64,000 bases of DNA, from the NCBI RefSeq assembly GCF_002216005.1, contig NZ_NIQC01000001.1, positions 124,001 through 188,000 on the forward strand, in the 5' to 3' direction. Of the stretch, positions 25,994-35,023 are shown piece after piece. The notes beneath the pieces are model-generated. The model was not told the DNA's origin and did no database searches. It was given only the letters and a program-made list of their open reading frames with translations. Position 1 is the first letter of the stretch. Each line of letters opens with the position of its first letter. The position numbers were made by a program, and so were the translations under genes. Source of the stretch: Natranaerobius trueperi (lineage in GTDB: Bacteria; Bacillota; Natranaerobiia; Natranaerobiales; Natranaerobiaceae).

Positions 25994-28900
25994 AAAATTA
26001 GCCCCGAAAATTCGGGGCTCTTTTATATCTTCTACATAATATATCTCTTGTTCAATTAACATATTATTAAATTGATCTAGAAAATATGCAAATAGATAAC
26101 TTCTTCCATTTAGAAGTAATGTCGGATACCGTAATTTTGTAGTCATAGGTAAACTATTCAAAGAATCTACCTTATACTGATAATACTCAGAGCTTACTTC
26201 TGAAAAGTTAGAAACAAATAGGTGATAAGTCAAGTAAAAATTAGGATTGATTGTTTCTAGAAAACTTAAATAACTTGTGTCATTCTCAATAATGACAGTT
26301 CTACTATCTTCATTCCAGTAAACCTTTGTACCTAATACTTCTGCAACTTCACGTATTGGTATCATCGTTCTTTCATTAATTATCATTGGCTTCGTACCAA
26401 GATTTATAGGTTCACCATTTAAATAACTAGTATTACTATCTAAATAAATCTGTATTTCATTATGTAATTTATTGATTTTAATAGGTTCATCTGGACCACC
26501 ATAAGATATTTGAGCTCCTAGAGCGTCTCCTAAAGCCTTGATAGGGATAAGTGTACGTCCATTATCTACTACTGGAGGTACATCTAAGGTCAGATGACCC
26601 CCTTTAACATTTACATCAATTTCGTAAGGGTCATAATAAAACAAAAGCTCTTTTTCGTTTATATTTTGTGCCCAATCTTTTGCTTTTATCTCTACTAAAT
26701 TGTCACCAGGTTCTAAGTCTAGATTATATTCAAAACTTTGATTTTCATTTATATTTACATCTTCTCCATTTATTTTTAATGTTACACCTTGTGAATACAT
26801 ATCAAATGACAAATCTTCTACTCTTCCACTTAATGTATAATGTGATGTATCAACTTCTTTTTCTGTATTAGTATCACAGGAAAATATCAATTCTGGTGGT
26901 TCTCTATCGATAGCAACCAATTGTGAGGTGTTCTCCCAGCTATTACTCGCAAAAGGATCCTCACCACTAGGTAAGCCGTATACATCTAAAAAGTAAAATC
27001 CACTTTCTAGAGTAGCTCCATCACTTGTTTCACCTTCCCATGGGTAGCTCAGAGTTCTAGGTCTTTTTAAGTTGGTTCTATTATATAATGTGTCAACTTG
27101 GTTTTGGTTTTCATCATACAATACAACTTCTAACTCTTCCATAGGTTCAAAAAAATTAATATTTATTTCACCAGTTTGGTTATCACTTACTGTCAAGGGG
27201 GATACTTCTAAGTCTAAAGATTTATTTACCTTTCTTAAATCTTTAACTGCCATAAAAGGTATTTCAAGACTTTCTCCACCTGTAACATCTTCTATTTCAA
27301 TAGTTCCTTTATATTTTCCTTTTGGCAAATCTTCTGCATAAGCTTTTAAATCTATGTCTATATTCCGTTCAGCGCCACCTGGAACTGTAAAGCTACTGAC
27401 ACTGGGATCTATTATTAGGTTATAATGACTGTTTTCAAAGTTAATTCTTGCTCTATAACGCCTAGTTCGTCTACTAGTATTATGTATAGTTAATGATTCA
27501 CTATCTTCATACACGTTTTCTCTTATATCAATAGCTTTGAAATTTAAACTTCCAGGTGTCACAACTGTATCAGTTGTTAATGCATCATAAGTTCTAATTT
27601 CTCCTGCCCCTTGGGTACTAAGCTCATAACGCTCACCAAGACTGTTTGTTAAAGGCTCAGATGTATTCATTAAAGCTGCTTTTATTTTTTCAGGTGACCA
27701 GTGACTATGCTCCTGTTTCATAAGTGCTATACTACCAGAAACAAAAGCAGCTGAAACAGAGGTACCTTCTGACCAAGAATAGTCTCTAGCTAGCCATGTA
27801 CTAAGAACCTTCTTTCCTGGTGCTACTAAGTCTGGTTTTAACGTTTTTGCACTAGAATAGCCTCTAGAACTGAAATCAGCTATCCGAGAGCTTGTCCGCA
27901 TACTAGCCCAAGATGATCCACTATTTATTTGATTTTTTATATTTAACCCTTCTTCTCTAGGTATAGATATAGTCGGTATGTAATCACCTGGCTCCACAAG
28001 AGATCCATAAAACATCCCTGGTTCATCGTTATATATAATAACAGCTTTTGCACCAGCTTCTTTTGCGTTTTGTGAAATTTCTCTGTAAGTCGCATTTCCT
28101 CGTTCCACTAATGCTATTTTATTATCTACTTTACTTTTTCCGAACCAAGTAGTAAAATCCCTATAACTTTCACCACCTGAAATATGTACAATTTTTTTTG
28201 TTAAAAAATCCGGCGCTGGAGAGTATAACATAAGCTCACCAAAGATTGTGCCGTTAACATTTGGGGCATTAATTCTTACTTGATCTGCCCCTTTACCTGA
28301 AGCACCCACTGTAATTATCGAGTCCTCATAATCTTCAAAGTGATCAGGATAATCTAGTGTATTGTCACCAGGGCCATTATTCCCTGCAGCTAAGACGACA
28401 CTTATTCCTTGTTCTACAGCCGATTCTAAAGTCTTTGCTATTAATTGTCCCACATGGGGATCACTCGATCCAAAACTCATGTTAATCACATCTGCTGCGT
28501 TAGGAAGACCTCTTCTTCGATTACTAACTATCTGTTCTAATGCAGCTAAAATATCGTCTGTACTACCTTCTCCCCTAGAATCTAGTACTTTATAAGCTAA
28601 TATATTTGCATCAGGAGCTACCCCTTGCAAATCTCCATCCCCAGCTATTAGTCCAGCAACATGAGTTCCGTGTCCTTCGTCATCTAAAGGATAACTTCGC
28701 CGATTCACATAATCATAACCATCTACTACTTTATAACCCGAACCAAAACCTCCACCAAGGTCAGGGTGTTTATAATCCACACCTGTATCTAAAATAGCTA
28801 CATTTACTCCATTCCCTCGAAGCGAACCATAAGGTCCTAGATCCCAGCTATCTTCAACCTTTAATTCAGGATACACCCGATGTCCTTTTGCTTTTACCTT

Positions 28901-29371
28901 ACCAACAGGATATACCTTCTTAACTTGTGGTAATTGAAACAACTTATCTAAATCTCGTTTATCTACAATAGCTGAAAAACCATTTATAACTTCTTTGTAG
29001 TTATGTTTGATTTCAATATCTAAATCTGTAATACTTTTTTTAAATTCATCTTGTTCTTTTTTGATACGACTCTCATATTGATCTTCCATAGAACCTAAAA
29101 ACTGTTCATCTTTTTCATTTGGATGGTTTCTCATTTGAGTTTCTATTGAATCAGTTTGCAGTTTTATTACTAAATTAAGTGGCTCATTTAATTCTTCCTT
29201 ACTTTCAACCTCATACAATTTAAGTAGGTCATCAACAGAGAAAGCAGCTGTTTGTTCCTCTGTATTACTTTTTTCTTCAAAAATAGATTCATCTTCAATT
29301 TCTTTACTACTTACATCTTCTACACCAACTAATACAGTAGATACCATTAAAACTGATAAAGTTGTTAACAA
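25838..29371 (-). CDS. Exported subtilisin-like (S8) serine protease with PA insert and stalk domain
   Basis: 1177 residues as read. Order: hydrophobic export signal, inhibitor-type prodomain (about 60-165), S8 catalytic domain with Asp195 (AILDTGVD), His234 (GHGTHVAGLIAG) and Ser in GTSVSAAFVSG near residue 545, a PA domain inserted between His and Ser, Ig-like domains, and a copper-amine-oxidase-like stalk (GRTLIPIKALGDALGA, ERTMIPIREVAEVLGT). Both ends are odd. The start is TTG 29371, as no ATG follows the strong GGGAGGTGAT. The last 50 or so residues run antisense through the terminator and into rubrerythrin, suggesting stop loss or a frameshift. Confidence 0.85.
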   Translation of the reverse strand: MLTTLSVLMVSTVLVGVEDVSSKEIEDESIFEEKSNTEEQTAAFSVDDLLKLYEVESKEELNEPLNLVIKLQTDSIETQMRNHPNEKDEQFLGSMEDQYESRIKKEQDEFKKSITDLDIEIKHNYKEVINGFSAIVDKRDLDKLFQLPQVKKVYPVGKVKAKGHRVYPELKVEDSWDLGPYGSLRGNGVNVAILDTGVDYKHPDLGGGFGSGYKVVDGYDYVNRRSYPLDDEGHGTHVAGLIAGDGDLQGVAPDANILAYKVLDSRGEGSTDDILAALEQIVSNRRRGLPNAADVINMSFGSSDPHVGQLIAKTLESAVEQGISVVLAAGNNGPGDNTLDYPDHFEDYEDSIITVGASGKGADQVRINAPNVNGTIFGELMLYSPAPDFLTKKIVHISGGESYRDFTTWFGKSKVDNKIALVERGNATYREISQNAKEAGAKAVIIYNDEPGMFYGSLVEPGDYIPTISIPREEGLNIKNQINSGSSWASMRTSSRIADFSSRGYSSAKTLKPDLVAPGKKVLSTWLARDYSWSEGTSVSAAFVSGSIALMKQEHSHWSPEKIKAALMNTSEPLTNSLGERYELSTQGAGEIRTYDALTTDTVVTPGSLNFKAIDIRENVYEDSESLTIHNTSRRTRRYRARINFENSHYNLIIDPSVSSFTVPGGAERNIDIDLKAYAEDLPKGKYKGTIEIEDVTGGESLEIPFMAVKDLRKVNKSLDLEVSPLTVSDNQTGEININFFEPMEELEVVLYDENQNQVDTLYNRTNLKRPRTLSYPWEGETSDGATLESGFYFLDVYGLPSGEDPFASNSWENTSQLVAIDREPPELIFSCDTNTEKEVDTSHYTLSGRVEDLSFDMYSQGVTLKINGEDVNINENQSFEYNLDLEPGDNLVEIKAKDWAQNINEKELLFYYDPYEIDVNVKGGHLTLDVPPVVDNGRTLIPIKALGDALGAQISYGGPDEPIKINKLHNEIQIYLDSNTSYLNGEPINLGTKPMIINERTMIPIREVAEVLGTKVYWNEDSRTVIIENDTSYLSFLETINPNFYLTYHLFVSNFSEVSSEYYQYKVDSLNSLPMTTKLRYPTLLLNGRSYLFAYFLDQFNNMLIEQEIYYVEDIKEPRIFGANFLISSKPFFTNTTNRTFFRCAFSCSKSTLTTNTHFIKFKISVIINSFNSFLK
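26000..26019 (+). terminator. Terminator after rubrerythrin
   Basis: AGCCCCGAA / TTCGGGGCT is a 9-bp stem with a 2-base gap at the centre, followed by CTTTT on the plus strand. On the minus strand it lies inside the reading frame of the S8 protease ORF. Confidence 0.82.
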
Positions 29372-29415
29372 AAATCCTTTATAAATTTATATCACCTCCC
29401 GTTTGAGGCTACACA

Positions 29416-32400
29416 TTAATTGTGAATTATAATTTTCTGTGTCTCGTTTTCATACTCCACATAAGCACCCAATTGTTCGTTTATAAAACGAAGTGGTACC
29501 ATAGTTCTTCCTTCTAATAATTCAGGAGCCACCTCTAATTCCATTTCTTTATCATTTACTTTAGCCGTATCACCTTCTAGTGGTAAAGTTATCTCCTTTT
29601 TATCTAAGAGAATAGATACCTCTTTTTCTTCACTTAAATAGTCAACATCAGCACCCATTGAATCTGCTATAAATCTCAAAGGAACCATTGTTCGCCCATC
29701 AACAATATAACTTTCTACATCCATACTGATAGTTTCTGAACCTACCTTTAGGGTATCAGAACCAACTTTTGTTGTAATAACATTTTCATTTTCGTAACTG
29801 TTGTTTGGATTATCATTTTCATCATCTTGATTTTCATCACTATTTTCAGTCTCGGGTTCAGATAGTTCATGTTCTTTTAATAGTTCAAATAAATCTTCTT
29901 GTTTAAAGTCCATTTCACCTAAAGAAACTCTTTCTATATCAAAGGTTTCTGAAAAACTTAGGTTAGAGGAAAATTCGTGTCTAACAACACCATATGACAT
30001 AAATATATGACTTGTATCTGGTATTTCTCCAAAATAATCAGAATACCAAGCCTCAAAAGTTGGCTCCACAGGTACCCAACCATATCCTTCTACATAAAAC
30101 TCAGCCCAAGCATGGTACTGACCATCTTCTGGTCCTGAGATGTAATAACCAGATAGTCTTCTAGCAGGAATACCCTCTGCTCTAGCGAGTGCTACAAACA
30201 GATCTGAATAGTCAGCACAAACTCCCTTTCCTGTTTCATAAGCTTCTAGAGCACCTACATTTCCAGGTGGCACATATTCTAAGTAGTCTTTAACCCAATC
30301 AAATATTTTAGAAGCTTTTTCAATAGGTCCCTGTGCACCTTCCACTACTTCCGATGCTAATTCTTCAATAGTTTCATTATCTGATTGTGAAACTTCATCA
30401 GAAGAAGTGTATAATTTATAAAATTCACTTTCTCTATCATATGGTTTTGGGTCCATAGCATCTAGATCGTAATAAGTTTCAAAGACAACAGTTTCATTTT
30501 CTACACTGATCTCCCAAGTCTCTCCTGGTTCTAGTTCATCCTTTGTGAAAACCAATAGTTCATTTCCGATCTCAAACCAGTAATCATCGATATTATAACC
30601 TTTTTGATCTTTTTCTAGATGCTCATCTAAAGTTATTACCTCTTCTGGTTTAGGATCTATATCATAGTCATAATGAAATTGATAAATGCCATGATTTAAA
30701 ACCCTAGGCGCCATAAAAACAAGGTCTTCTTGTGTTTTATCTGTTTCATTTTCTAGTTTAAACTCTTCACTAAAACGATATATCTCAGGATTTTCTAATG
30801 TAAAATGTTCTTCTTCATCCCAACCTAAATAAGGGATTTCATAAGCTTCGTGATAATATACACCTTCACTGGTTCCTATATATAGTGAAGTTGGTGGTTC
30901 AAAATGTACATCTAAACTTTCTACTCTATGGTTAATATCATTTACTAAATCCCAATCATCGTCTCTATTTGATGAATAGTAAATACCCGACTCTAAAGCC
31001 ACAAGGACTTTATCAGGATCGTTCTCATATGTTGTAATATCTACCACTCTAGGAAAGTAATCTTCTTCACTACCTATTAAACCAGTATTAAATGCTTCAA
31101 AACCTTCACCTGCATCCTCTGAATAATAGACGCCTTTTCCAAGTGTACCAACCCATACTTTCCTTGGATTTAGGGTAGGTACTTCTAATTCTGAAATTGC
31201 ATATTCTTTATCATCAATTATCTTTGTAAACTCACCGTATGACCCATATTTTTCTTTAGTCTTATCTTCATCTGCTTCTTCATTTTCAAAGTTTTCATGA
31301 TATCTATAAACACCAGAATAACCACCTGCATATAACACAGTTTGACCAAGATCCGAATCATAAGAGATATTCAGATATTCAATAAAACTATCAGACAATC
31401 CGATCTGTTCCCATGTTTCTCCTCTGTCTTTGCTTCGATAGACACCTTCATTTGTTCCTACCCATATTTCATCACTATCTTTTGGGTGTACACTTATTTG
31501 ATAGATTTGATTTACAAAATTAGATAAATCAATTTCTTCAAGGTTAAAATCCCAATCTGAAATATACATAGTATCATCTTTAACAAAATATAATTGTTCA
31601 TCATCATCTTCTTTTTTGTTTTGCCAGAGATGAATTGCGTCTGGACGACTTGTAAACAGTTCAGACCACTCATTTCCACCATCTAGAGTAAAGAATACTT
31701 CAGCATCTGATACAGCAACTACATTATCAGGGTTATTTTTAGATACTATTAAATTATTAATATAGGTAGTTAAGCCTTCATTAAGTACCCTAAAGTCCTG
31801 TTCTTTTAGATTTAGTGATACTATACCTACATCACTTGTTCCCAAGAAAAATCGATCTGGGTCGTCTTGGTCTTTTAGTATAATGTTAAATTCTTTATTT
31901 TGGAGATCTTTATGAACAGTTTCCCAGCTATCTGCTCCTGTAGAACTTCTTTTTACACCTTCTCCTTCTGTTGCAATCATAATGTGGATAGGTGATTTTG
32001 GATCCATCCATATATCATGAACAGGAATCCCTAAAAAACCTGAATGATCCCAGTTTACACCACTGTCATAAGAACTATATATTCCGTTTGTTGTACCGAT
32101 AAACATTATATATGGGAATGCAGGATTTACTGATATAGATAATACTTCACCTACATAGTCATTAGAAAGCTTTGTCCAGTTCAACCCCCTATTGTCACTA
32201 CTCACTAACCCTTTATCCTCAACTGCTAAAAACACAAACTCAGGTTTATTACTATCTATTAGTCCTGCAGTCACATTTTTACCTTCATAACCTATTAAGG
32301 TAAAAGATCTACCACCTGTTCGAGATATGTAAGCACCCTCTTCTGTTCCAACTAATATAGTTTCTCTAAAGATAGGATCTGAAGCCCTATCTATAAAGTT

Positions 32401-32811
32401 AACCTTTTCACCTTTAAGATCACCCTCAAAAAAATCCCAAGTAACTCCACCATCTTCAGATATATATAAACCATCATTTGCACCAAGATAAACTTGGTCT
32501 GGATTTTGTGAACTAACAGCTATATCATTAATTTCATAATCGGATACACCAAGGTGGTACCAATTCTCACCTTTATCAAAACTTTTAAACAACCCCTCTG
32601 GAGTTCCTACATAAATATCGTTGGGGTTATTTGGGTCTTGTGCAATAGAAGTAATTTCTCCGCCATAAGGACCACCTGAACTACGCCAATCAGAGATAAT
32701 CCATCCATCTTGATCACTCGCCATCACTTCATCTATATCAGATACAATACTATTACCTAAAGCTAATATAATTAAAGTTAACCCCAGAATATAATAAATT
32801 TTATTGGGCAC
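29416..32811 (-). CDS. Exported BNR/sortilin-repeat protein with transglutaminase and stalk domains
   Basis: 1131 residues, acidic. A signal helix is followed by many WD/BNR-like beta-propeller repeats (about 40-640) with repeated patterns such as NDIYVGTPEGLFKSFDKGENW and DGLYISEDGGVTWDF (pieces). A transglutaminase-like domain (about 830-920) has catalytic Cys in KGVCADYSDLF and His in QYHAWAEFY. The C-terminal stalk (about 1020-1131) contains two GRTMVPLRFI motifs. GTG 32811 follows GGAGGG; the longer ORF lacks support. It lies 44 bases upstream of the S8 protease, so the two are probably co-expressed surface proteins. Substrate is unknown. Confidence 0.82.
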   Translation of the reverse strand: MPNKIYYILGLTLIILALGNSIVSDIDEVMASDQDGWIISDWRSSGGPYGGEITSIAQDPNNPNDIYVGTPEGLFKSFDKGENWYHLGVSDYEINDIAVSSQNPDQVYLGANDGLYISEDGGVTWDFFEGDLKGEKVNFIDRASDPIFRETILVGTEEGAYISRTGGRSFTLIGYEGKNVTAGLIDSNKPEFVFLAVEDKGLVSSDNRGLNWTKLSNDYVGEVLSISVNPAFPYIMFIGTTNGIYSSYDSGVNWDHSGFLGIPVHDIWMDPKSPIHIMIATEGEGVKRSSTGADSWETVHKDLQNKEFNIILKDQDDPDRFFLGTSDVGIVSLNLKEQDFRVLNEGLTTYINNLIVSKNNPDNVVAVSDAEVFFTLDGGNEWSELFTSRPDAIHLWQNKKEDDDEQLYFVKDDTMYISDWDFNLEEIDLSNFVNQIYQISVHPKDSDEIWVGTNEGVYRSKDRGETWEQIGLSDSFIEYLNISYDSDLGQTVLYAGGYSGVYRYHENFENEEADEDKTKEKYGSYGEFTKIIDDKEYAISELEVPTLNPRKVWVGTLGKGVYYSEDAGEGFEAFNTGLIGSEEDYFPRVVDITTYENDPDKVLVALESGIYYSSNRDDDWDLVNDINHRVESLDVHFEPPTSLYIGTSEGVYYHEAYEIPYLGWDEEEHFTLENPEIYRFSEEFKLENETDKTQEDLVFMAPRVLNHGIYQFHYDYDIDPKPEEVITLDEHLEKDQKGYNIDDYWFEIGNELLVFTKDELEPGETWEISVENETVVFETYYDLDAMDPKPYDRESEFYKLYTSSDEVSQSDNETIEELASEVVEGAQGPIEKASKIFDWVKDYLEYVPPGNVGALEAYETGKGVCADYSDLFVALARAEGIPARRLSGYYISGPEDGQYHAWAEFYVEGYGWVPVEPTFEAWYSDYFGEIPDTSHIFMSYGVVRHEFSSNLSFSETFDIERVSLGEMDFKQEDLFELLKEHELSEPETENSDENQDDENDNPNNSYENENVITTKVGSDTLKVGSETISMDVESYIVDGRTMVPLRFIADSMGADVDYLSEEKEVSILLDKKEITLPLEGDTAKVNDKEMELEVAPELLEGRTMVPLRFINEQLGAYVEYENETQKIIIHN

Positions 32812-32892
32812 AGTATTCCCTCCTAACAATAAAAACGCCAAACCATTAAAATATATTCGTATATATTCGCCAATAAAGAGTATAATCCTTTT

Positions 32893-33627
32893 CTAATGTG
32901 ATTTAAATAAAACTTTTACAATAAACTTAGGTATTTTTAGACCACGTTTCATCCTTTTAGGATCAGTTACTATTCTATAGAACCATTCAAGCTTTAAGTT
33001 TTGAGCCCATTTAGGTGCTCTTTTAACTTCTCCTGATATGACATCTAAGCTTCCGCCTATTCCCATGCTAACATTTACTGATAACTTATTTACATGTTCT
33101 GTTAAGAATAATTCTTGCTTTGGACTTCCGAGAGCTGTAAATAAGATACTAGCCTTTGAAGAATTAATATCTGATATGATTTTTTCTGTATCGTGAAAAT
33201 ATCCATTATGATATCCAGAAATAGTTATATTAGGATAATCCTCTTTAATTTTATCAACAGCTTTTTTAACTACATGTTCTTTACCACCAAGTATATAGAC
33301 ACCTACAGAAAGTTGTTGTGCTTGCTTTAGTAGTTTATGCATTAAATCAATACCAGTTACTCTACCTTCTAGTTTATAACCTTGTTTTTTTAGTGCCCAT
33401 ACAACACCATTACCATCGGGTATTAATATATCAGCTTGATTTAGTGCCTTATTCAATTCTTTATTTTCAAGGCTTGTCATTACCTTTTCGGGATTTTGAG
33501 CAAATATTAACCTAGTTTTTGGATCATTGTTTAAAATCCATGAATCTGTACAAGATAGAACCTTTTCATAAGTAACTAAATCAATCGGACAATCAAATAA
33601 AAAAGCTCGTTTAATGTTATCGTTCAT
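32893..33627 (-). CDS. WecG/TagA/CpsF-family glycosyltransferase
   Basis: 244 residues. Transfers a UDP-sugar (N-acetylmannosamine type) to lipid-linked GlcNAc in teichoic acid or wall-polymer linkage synthesis. Family features: ADILIPDGNGVVWALKK, the GVYILGGKEHV Rossmann segment, ILFTALGSPKQELFL and the GIGGSLDVISGEVKRAPKW block (pieces). ATG 33627 follows GGGGTGT and the gene overlaps the LysR gene by 11 bases. With TagO downstream it provides the first two steps of a wall polymer. Confidence 0.9.
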   Translation of the reverse strand: MNDNIKRAFLFDCPIDLVTYEKVLSCTDSWILNNDPKTRLIFAQNPEKVMTSLENKELNKALNQADILIPDGNGVVWALKKQGYKLEGRVTGIDLMHKLLKQAQQLSVGVYILGGKEHVVKKAVDKIKEDYPNITISGYHNGYFHDTEKIISDINSSKASILFTALGSPKQELFLTEHVNKLSVNVSMGIGGSLDVISGEVKRAPKWAQNLKLEWFYRIVTDPKRMKRGLKIPKFIVKVLFKSH

Positions 33628-34552
33628 TATTACACCCCATATACCTATCAATATTATCATTATTTAAAAGATGTTCCATTAAACATTCACATGTAGGGGA
33701 TAGTACTCTATTTTTGTGATATATTACATAAAAGTTTCTATTAGGTACGATATCTTCTACTGTGAAAGTACTAAGATTATCATGTGTTTCAATACTTAAA
33801 TCAGAAATAAAAGAAACCCCTATTCCCTGCCTAACTAAATTCTTGACTCCTTCTAGGTTGTCCATCTCACAAACTATATTTAAATCTTTAATATCTTTTC
33901 CTCTTTCCTTTAAGGCAGTTTCAAATGTTTTTCTTGTTGCAGAACCATGTGATCTAAAAATAAAAGGTAAGTGTAAAATATCACCTAGATAAAGTGCTCC
34001 GTTCTTTTGATATTTAGCTTCTAGCTCTTCCTTCCAAGGAGAAGATGCAATCAGTACTAAAGTATCAGATAGTAGCTGTTTAGCACTTACCTTATCAATA
34101 TCTTTTAATGAACCAACAAACCCCAGGTCTGCTTCATATTGTGAAATCCGTGTAAAAACTTCTTCTGTATCATATATATAGATATTACACTTAACTCTAG
34201 GAAATTGTTTTTGAAAAGGCGCTAATAATTTTGGTAGTAGATATATTCCTGGAGTCTGGCTAGCTTTTATATTTATCTCTCCACCGAAATCTTCATTATA
34301 TTGTTCTAAGTTCTCTCGAGCTCTATCTTTCAACCCGAGAATATCTTCAGCATATGGATAAAATTTTTTTCCTGCCTCTGTTAACACTGTCTTACGATTA
34401 CGCCTTTCAAAAAGCTTGACACCACAATCATTCTCAAGTGCTTCCATATGAGCACTGACTGTAGGTTGTGTTAGATATAATCTCTTTGCCGCCCTAGAGA
34501 AATTCCCTTCTTTAACTACAGTAGTAAAAACTTCTAATTGACGAAAATCCAT
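33617..34552 (-). CDS. LysR-family regulator, selenium-metabolism-associated type
   Basis: 311 residues: N-terminal winged helix-turn-helix (FRQLEVFTTVVKEGNFSRAA, then LYLTQPTVSAHMEALE) and a periplasmic-binding-type effector domain (about 90-300). ATG 34552 is preceded by GGAGGT. The divergent neighbour is a DUF3343 protein, and this LysR-DUF3343 pairing is a known selenium-metabolism signature. The divergent spacer contains the 12-bp palindrome CTTATATATAAG at 34666-34677, a possible regulatory site. The effector is not known. Confidence 0.82.
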   Translation of the reverse strand: MDFRQLEVFTTVVKEGNFSRAAKRLYLTQPTVSAHMEALENDCGVKLFERRNRKTVLTEAGKKFYPYAEDILGLKDRARENLEQYNEDFGGEINIKASQTPGIYLLPKLLAPFQKQFPRVKCNIYIYDTEEVFTRISQYEADLGFVGSLKDIDKVSAKQLLSDTLVLIASSPWKEELEAKYQKNGALYLGDILHLPFIFRSHGSATRKTFETALKERGKDIKDLNIVCEMDNLEGVKNLVRQGIGVSFISDLSIETHDNLSTFTVEDIVPNRNFYVIYHKNRVLSPTCECLMEHLLNNDNIDRYMGCNNER

Positions 34553-34733
34553 ATAGATACCTCCTAAAAACACCACTATAGATAAATCCTATATTTCTAT
34601 TTGAATGTATCGATAATTCCTTTTTCTATAATGCTTAACTTAAAGTTATAATAAATCTAGATTCCCTTATATATAAGACGATACAAGTACCATTTAAGTT
34701 TCAATTTAAACCTAGAAAGGAGACTGAATTTAT

Positions 34734-34988
34734 ATGTTTCTTGTAATTACCTTTCCCACAACTCATAATGCTTTACACTTTGAAAAAATACTTAAAAAAA
34801 ATAATATTAAAGGTAAATTAATCCCTGTTCCAAGAAAGTTAAGTTCTAACTGCGGACTTTGTGGACGCATTGATAACGATAAAGATTTGGATTTAATACT
34901 CACACTTTGTAAGGAAAATAATATCACTTTTGACAATGTCTTTAAAGTATTCGATGATAGATCAAAAGAACCTGAAAAAATTCATTAA
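34734..34988 (+). CDS. DUF3343 putative Se/S carrier-like protein
   Basis: 84 residues, soluble. It contains the family pattern FPTTHNALHFEKILK and a two-cysteine motif SSNCGLCGRI, which could carry selenide or persulfide. This family is genomically linked to selenium-trait genes; biochemical proof is limited. AAAGGAG precedes ATG 34734, and a strong terminator follows within 7 bases, so it is a single-gene unit divergent from the LysR gene. selD, selA and other selenium genes are not in this window. Confidence 0.8.
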   Translation: MFLVITFPTTHNALHFEKILKKNNIKGKLIPVPRKLSSNCGLCGRIDNDKDLDLILTLCKENNITFDNVFKVFDDRSKEPEKIH

Positions 34989-34994
34989 TAAAAA

Positions 34995-35012
34995 ACCGGC
35001 CAAACGGCCGGT
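34995..35012 (+). terminator. Terminator after the DUF3343 gene
   Basis: ACCGGCC / GGCCGGT, a 7-bp GC-rich stem with a 4-base loop. The plus-strand tail is CATTTATTTTATT; the minus-strand tail is T-rich, so it may also stop tagO transcripts. Confidence 0.78.
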
Positions 35013-35023
35013 CATTTATTTTA

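Noticed and set aside
26668-26871. Plus-strand ORF opposite the S8 protease
   Set aside because: Leu/His-rich sequence without a ribosome site, mirrored from the acidic protease; a shadow.
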